Positions 61,543 to 64,000 of a stretch of 64,000 nt of DNA are shown here, piece by piece. This DNA is from UBA2638 sp046293135. GTDB taxonomy: Bacteria > Pseudomonadota > Alphaproteobacteria > Micavibrionales > Micavibrionaceae. Position 1 is the first letter of the stretch. Every line of letters begins with the position of its first letter. Location: NCBI GenBank assembly GCA_046293135.1, contig JBKBPR010000002.1, positions 372,001 to 436,000 of the forward strand, in the 5' to 3' direction. A program made the translations under genes and the position numbers. Below the pieces are notes generated by a model. The model was not told the DNA's origin and ran no database searches. It was given only the letters and a program-made list of their open reading frames with translations.

Positions 61543-62832
61543 TTATGAATCCTCGCCCTCTTTTGGCGGGGATTTAAAGAAAGACATCGGATTGCCGCCC
61601 GCGGATTTTTCTTGAGGGGGCTCGCCTTGGCCTTGGCCTTGCGATTGCGGAGGCGTTTCTACTGCAGGGGGTGGAGTTGTTTGCGGCGGTGTGGCTTGCG
61701 GAGGAGGCTGAGGCAAGTCTTGTGATTGTGGGGCTTGAGTCGGTTGGACAGGTTGCGCCGCTGCCCCTGAATCGTCAGCTTTCGGTTTGACAAACATTGA
61801 CATTGGGTTTGTAGCTGCGGGCGATGAGGCGGGTGGTGCTTGTTGTTGTGCTGGGGGCGCTTGGATTTGGGGTTGTGCCGGGGGTGGTGGTGCTGGCGGC
61901 ATTGTCGCAGGGGCGCCGGTTGTTGTTGCGGCATCAGCATTAGGAATATTTTGCGGTTGTGATAAGGGTGATGCGACTTTATTTCCGCTAGACTGCGCCG
62001 AAGATGCGATGTTTCCTGCAAATAAGTGATCCGCTAATGTTTCCAGCATTGCTGCCCGAAGCTCAAAGTTGTCCCAAAGAGAGGCAAGGCTGTTTGTTTG
62101 CGCTGAAATATCGGGGTCTTGCAAAGCCATGATCTTTTTCATCTCTGCTCGGTGGCAAAGTGTGAATATATCGGCAAGCGCCTTTACAAGCGCAAGGGTG
62201 AGAGGCTTCTGCGCCTCAATATCAAGGCTTGAGGGTGCTTTGTCGGCGATGGATTGCGAAAGTTGACGTGCCTTGGTGTTAATTTTTTCTGCTGCATCTT
62301 GCATCATTTTCTTTTCGGTTTGACCGAAAGAAAACCCCGCAATGGCATCGGCAACGGGAACGAAGGCCTGTAAATATTGTAGATTGGTTTGATGATGATC
62401 AGTAGGGCGCGCATCAGCCTGAAGCGTTTTTAATCTTGTAGTGCTCTCGTCCGAAGGGCTGAAATTATCTGAAAATGTCATCACGGCCTCAAGCGCGCCG
62501 CTCATTTTTTTGAGATCCGCTTCTGCAGGCGTGCGGCCTGTATTGCTATAGAGTGAGGCAATCATAGGGCCGGAAAGCCCAGCAAGCGCAACGCGAAGGG
62601 ATTCAATTTGCGCCGGATCGGATTTGTCTATTTCAACAATATGGCCAAGCTCGATACTGAGCTGAACGGTCTTTCCCAGCAATTTAGCAATCTTATGGGC
62701 TTCTGACTTTATAGCCTCATCGGGCGAGGCCGAGGACGGGTCGTTTGTACTCATTGATGACAAAACCGACACTAGCAAAGGCGCGCCGATTTTTTCGATG
62801 ATTTGTGCGAGATAAAGAATTCGCTGGGCCAT
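61543..62832 (-). CDS. Unknown protein with helical N-domain and proline-rich C-terminal region
   Basis: A 429-residue protein without a signal peptide. Residues 1 to about 285 look helical, ending in LWDNFELRAAMLETLADHLFAG. The C-terminal 140 residues are Pro/Gln-rich, and contain NPMSMFVKPK and NPMSFFKSPPK, a repeated NPMS(M/F)F motif, the second close to the C-terminus. It is between the DsbC-like and transglycosylase genes in the type IVB cluster. It could be a cytosolic adaptor or a transported protein; I do not recognise it. Confidence 0.7.
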   Translation of the reverse strand: MAQRILYLAQIIEKIGAPLLVSVLSSMSTNDPSSASPDEAIKSEAHKIAKLLGKTVQLSIELGHIVEIDKSDPAQIESLRVALAGLSGPMIASLYSNTGRTPAEADLKKMSGALEAVMTFSDNFSPSDESTTRLKTLQADARPTDHHQTNLQYLQAFVPVADAIAGFSFGQTEKKMMQDAAEKINTKARQLSQSIADKAPSSLDIEAQKPLTLALVKALADIFTLCHRAEMKKIMALQDPDISAQTNSLASLWDNFELRAAMLETLADHLFAGNIASSAQSSGNKVASPLSQPQNIPNADAATTTGAPATMPPAPPPPAQPQIQAPPAQQQAPPASSPAATNPMSMFVKPKADDSGAAAQPVQPTQAPQSQDLPQPPPQATPPQTTPPPAVETPPQSQGQGQGEPPQEKSAGGNPMSFFKSPPKEGEDS

Positions 62833-62989
62833 AAGAATAAATAACCGTCTTTAATAAACTCTAATTTATAGACAATAGCCATGGATAGGGTTTTGCCAAA
62901 GTTATCCTATTATATGGGTATAAGCGGCTATGTTCAAACAGCAAATCTGTTTTGATAGAAATTTAAGCTCATAGCATGGTTTTATTACA

Positions 62990-63904
62990 CTATGTCCTGC
63001 TGCCGAGATCGGCGACAAGGCCAGGAATGTCTTGGGGACGACCACGTACAATCTTTATGCTTCCGTCTTTTGCTCTGTAAACGGTCATCGGTGTGACGTT
63101 AAATTTCCATGTTTGCATCAAGGCCAGATTGCGCTGAACGCCTTGCTGATTAATATCGGCTCGTGCAGGAAGGGCGTCTTCATTGCCGTCCAGATATTCA
63201 AAAAGCCGTGTTTGCGGATTGGGCGAGGCCAGAAGAAAAGCCGATTGCGCTCGTGTTTCGTCGCGAAAACCGATTGGTATGACACGCATTTGTACACGGC
63301 CAGTATCAATATAATTGGTGCGCATATCCTGTATCATGCTGTGACAGTGCGGGCATTGTGGATCAACGATCACATACATAATGGGTGCGCCGGATTGCCC
63401 GACGGGAAACCAGTTGCTTCCTTCTATATCTGCAAAAAGCTGCTCGGATGGTGATTTGAACTCAAATTCACGTGGGCCGCTCAGAGGGGAGTCGGATGAT
63501 TGTGGCGTAAAATCTTCTTTTAAAAGATCCAAAATATCATCGCCTTGGTTTTGCAGGCGGCTGACTTGCTCAACGGTGACAAGCTTACCTGTTTCATCGA
63601 ACATAACGCCCATTAAAAAGGCCTTTTGATCGGGGAGCACGTAAAAATATTGCTCAACGCCGGCTTTGATCGTAAGCCATGCATCAACCCCGTAATCGCG
63701 GCCAAGATAGCGGATTTGTGCTCCCTCATTGACCAGATTTTGGATCGGATCAGGGAGTTTTGGAAGATTTGTTGTCGCTTGCGCTTGTGTTTGCGCGCTT
63801 TGGGCAAGGGATGGCGCTGAATTTAATCCAAAGCCGAATAAGATTGTAAGGCCGAGTATCGCGATTGCGCCGATATAAGTTGTGAGCCGTAAGATATGGG
63901 TCAT
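62990..63904 (-). CDS. DsbC/DsbG-like periplasmic thiol:disulfide protein
   Basis: Starts at 63904 with GGAG five bases upstream; 304 residues. The signal peptide ends near PSLAQS. After a linker (about 30-190) comes a thioredoxin fold with VDPQCPHCHSM (CPHC active site), and cis-proline in NVTPMTVYRAKDG. The N-terminal part with GVDAWLTIKAGVEQYFYVLPDQKAFLMGVMFDETG resembles a DsbC/G dimerisation and linker region. It is the upstream gene of this part of the type IVB locus. It may isomerise disulfides in the Cys-containing exported family nearby. Confidence 0.85.
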   Translation of the reverse strand: MTHILRLTTYIGAIAILGLTILFGFGLNSAPSLAQSAQTQAQATTNLPKLPDPIQNLVNEGAQIRYLGRDYGVDAWLTIKAGVEQYFYVLPDQKAFLMGVMFDETGKLVTVEQVSRLQNQGDDILDLLKEDFTPQSSDSPLSGPREFEFKSPSEQLFADIEGSNWFPVGQSGAPIMYVIVDPQCPHCHSMIQDMRTNYIDTGRVQMRVIPIGFRDETRAQSAFLLASPNPQTRLFEYLDGNEDALPARADINQQGVQRNLALMQTWKFNVTPMTVYRAKDGSIKIVRGRPQDIPGLVADLGSRT

Positions 63905-64000
63905 AAATGCTCCTAAGCGATCAGTGAGTATCACATTCCTTATTAAGGTAGTGTGTTCGCTATATATGCGCAATGGGTTTTCGAATTTTATTCTTTTTCA

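Overview
The window reads as chromosomal DNA of an alphaproteobacterium. It contains a gidA/gidB-parA-parB-holA-lptE-leuS block, a rho-hemJ-hemE block, and a maf-aroE-coaE-dnaQ-secB block arranged around the place where alphaproteobacterial replication origins lie (between hemE and the DUF299 kinase/phosphorylase gene). GANTC (CcrM-type) sites are clustered exactly there. A deep-branching or Micavibrio-like lineage would fit the combination with a Dot/Icm system and flagellar genes, but that is inference; no rRNA is present and no tRNA was recognised.

Layout. 1-2.5 kb: 5' part of an outer-membrane porin, an exported superoxide dismutase, a DUF3576 lipoprotein and a small ORF. 2.5-8.7 kb: leuS, two small membrane proteins, lptE, an unassigned gene with its own promoter, and holA. 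8.7-15.3 kb: parB, parA, rsmG, mnmG, mnmE and a DUF6489 gene, with three perfect parS sites inside rsmG and mnmE. 15.4-22.1 kb: a CxxC-repeat membrane protein, a ZIP transporter, rho with a structured leader, hemJ and hemE. 22.07-22.57 kb: probable oriC. 22.6-34.1 kb: an unassigned gene and a tandem pair of related unknown genes, then PPDK/PEPS regulator, maf, aroE, coaE, dnaQ, an AT-rich membrane-protein insertion, secB, fxsA, Tim44-like and mltA.

34-64 kb is a type IVB (Dot/Icm, I-type Tra) secretion locus, visibly more AT-rich than the housekeeping part. On the minus strand one half reads DotI-DotH-DotG-DotF-DotE-like-DotP-DotP-DotN-DotO, the same order as Legionella icmL-K-E-G-C-D-J-B. 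The other half reads DsbC-like, unknown, lytic transglycosylase, DotD-DotC-DotB-IcmT-TcpQ-domain protein. Between the halves, on the plus strand, lie four tandem paralogues of an exported family I do not recognise, followed by flgK and flgL. DotA, DotL, DotM, DotU, IcmF and the IcmS/IcmW chaperones are not in the window.

The strongest candidates for something undescribed are the four-gene exported family, the DotE/DotP-type protein with three fused IcmD-like units, and the recent icmD duplication that left a relic of the icmJ 5' end. The origin/centromere half is a clean example of ori-proximal organisation, with DnaA boxes, GANTC sites and in-frame parS sites all readable from the bases.
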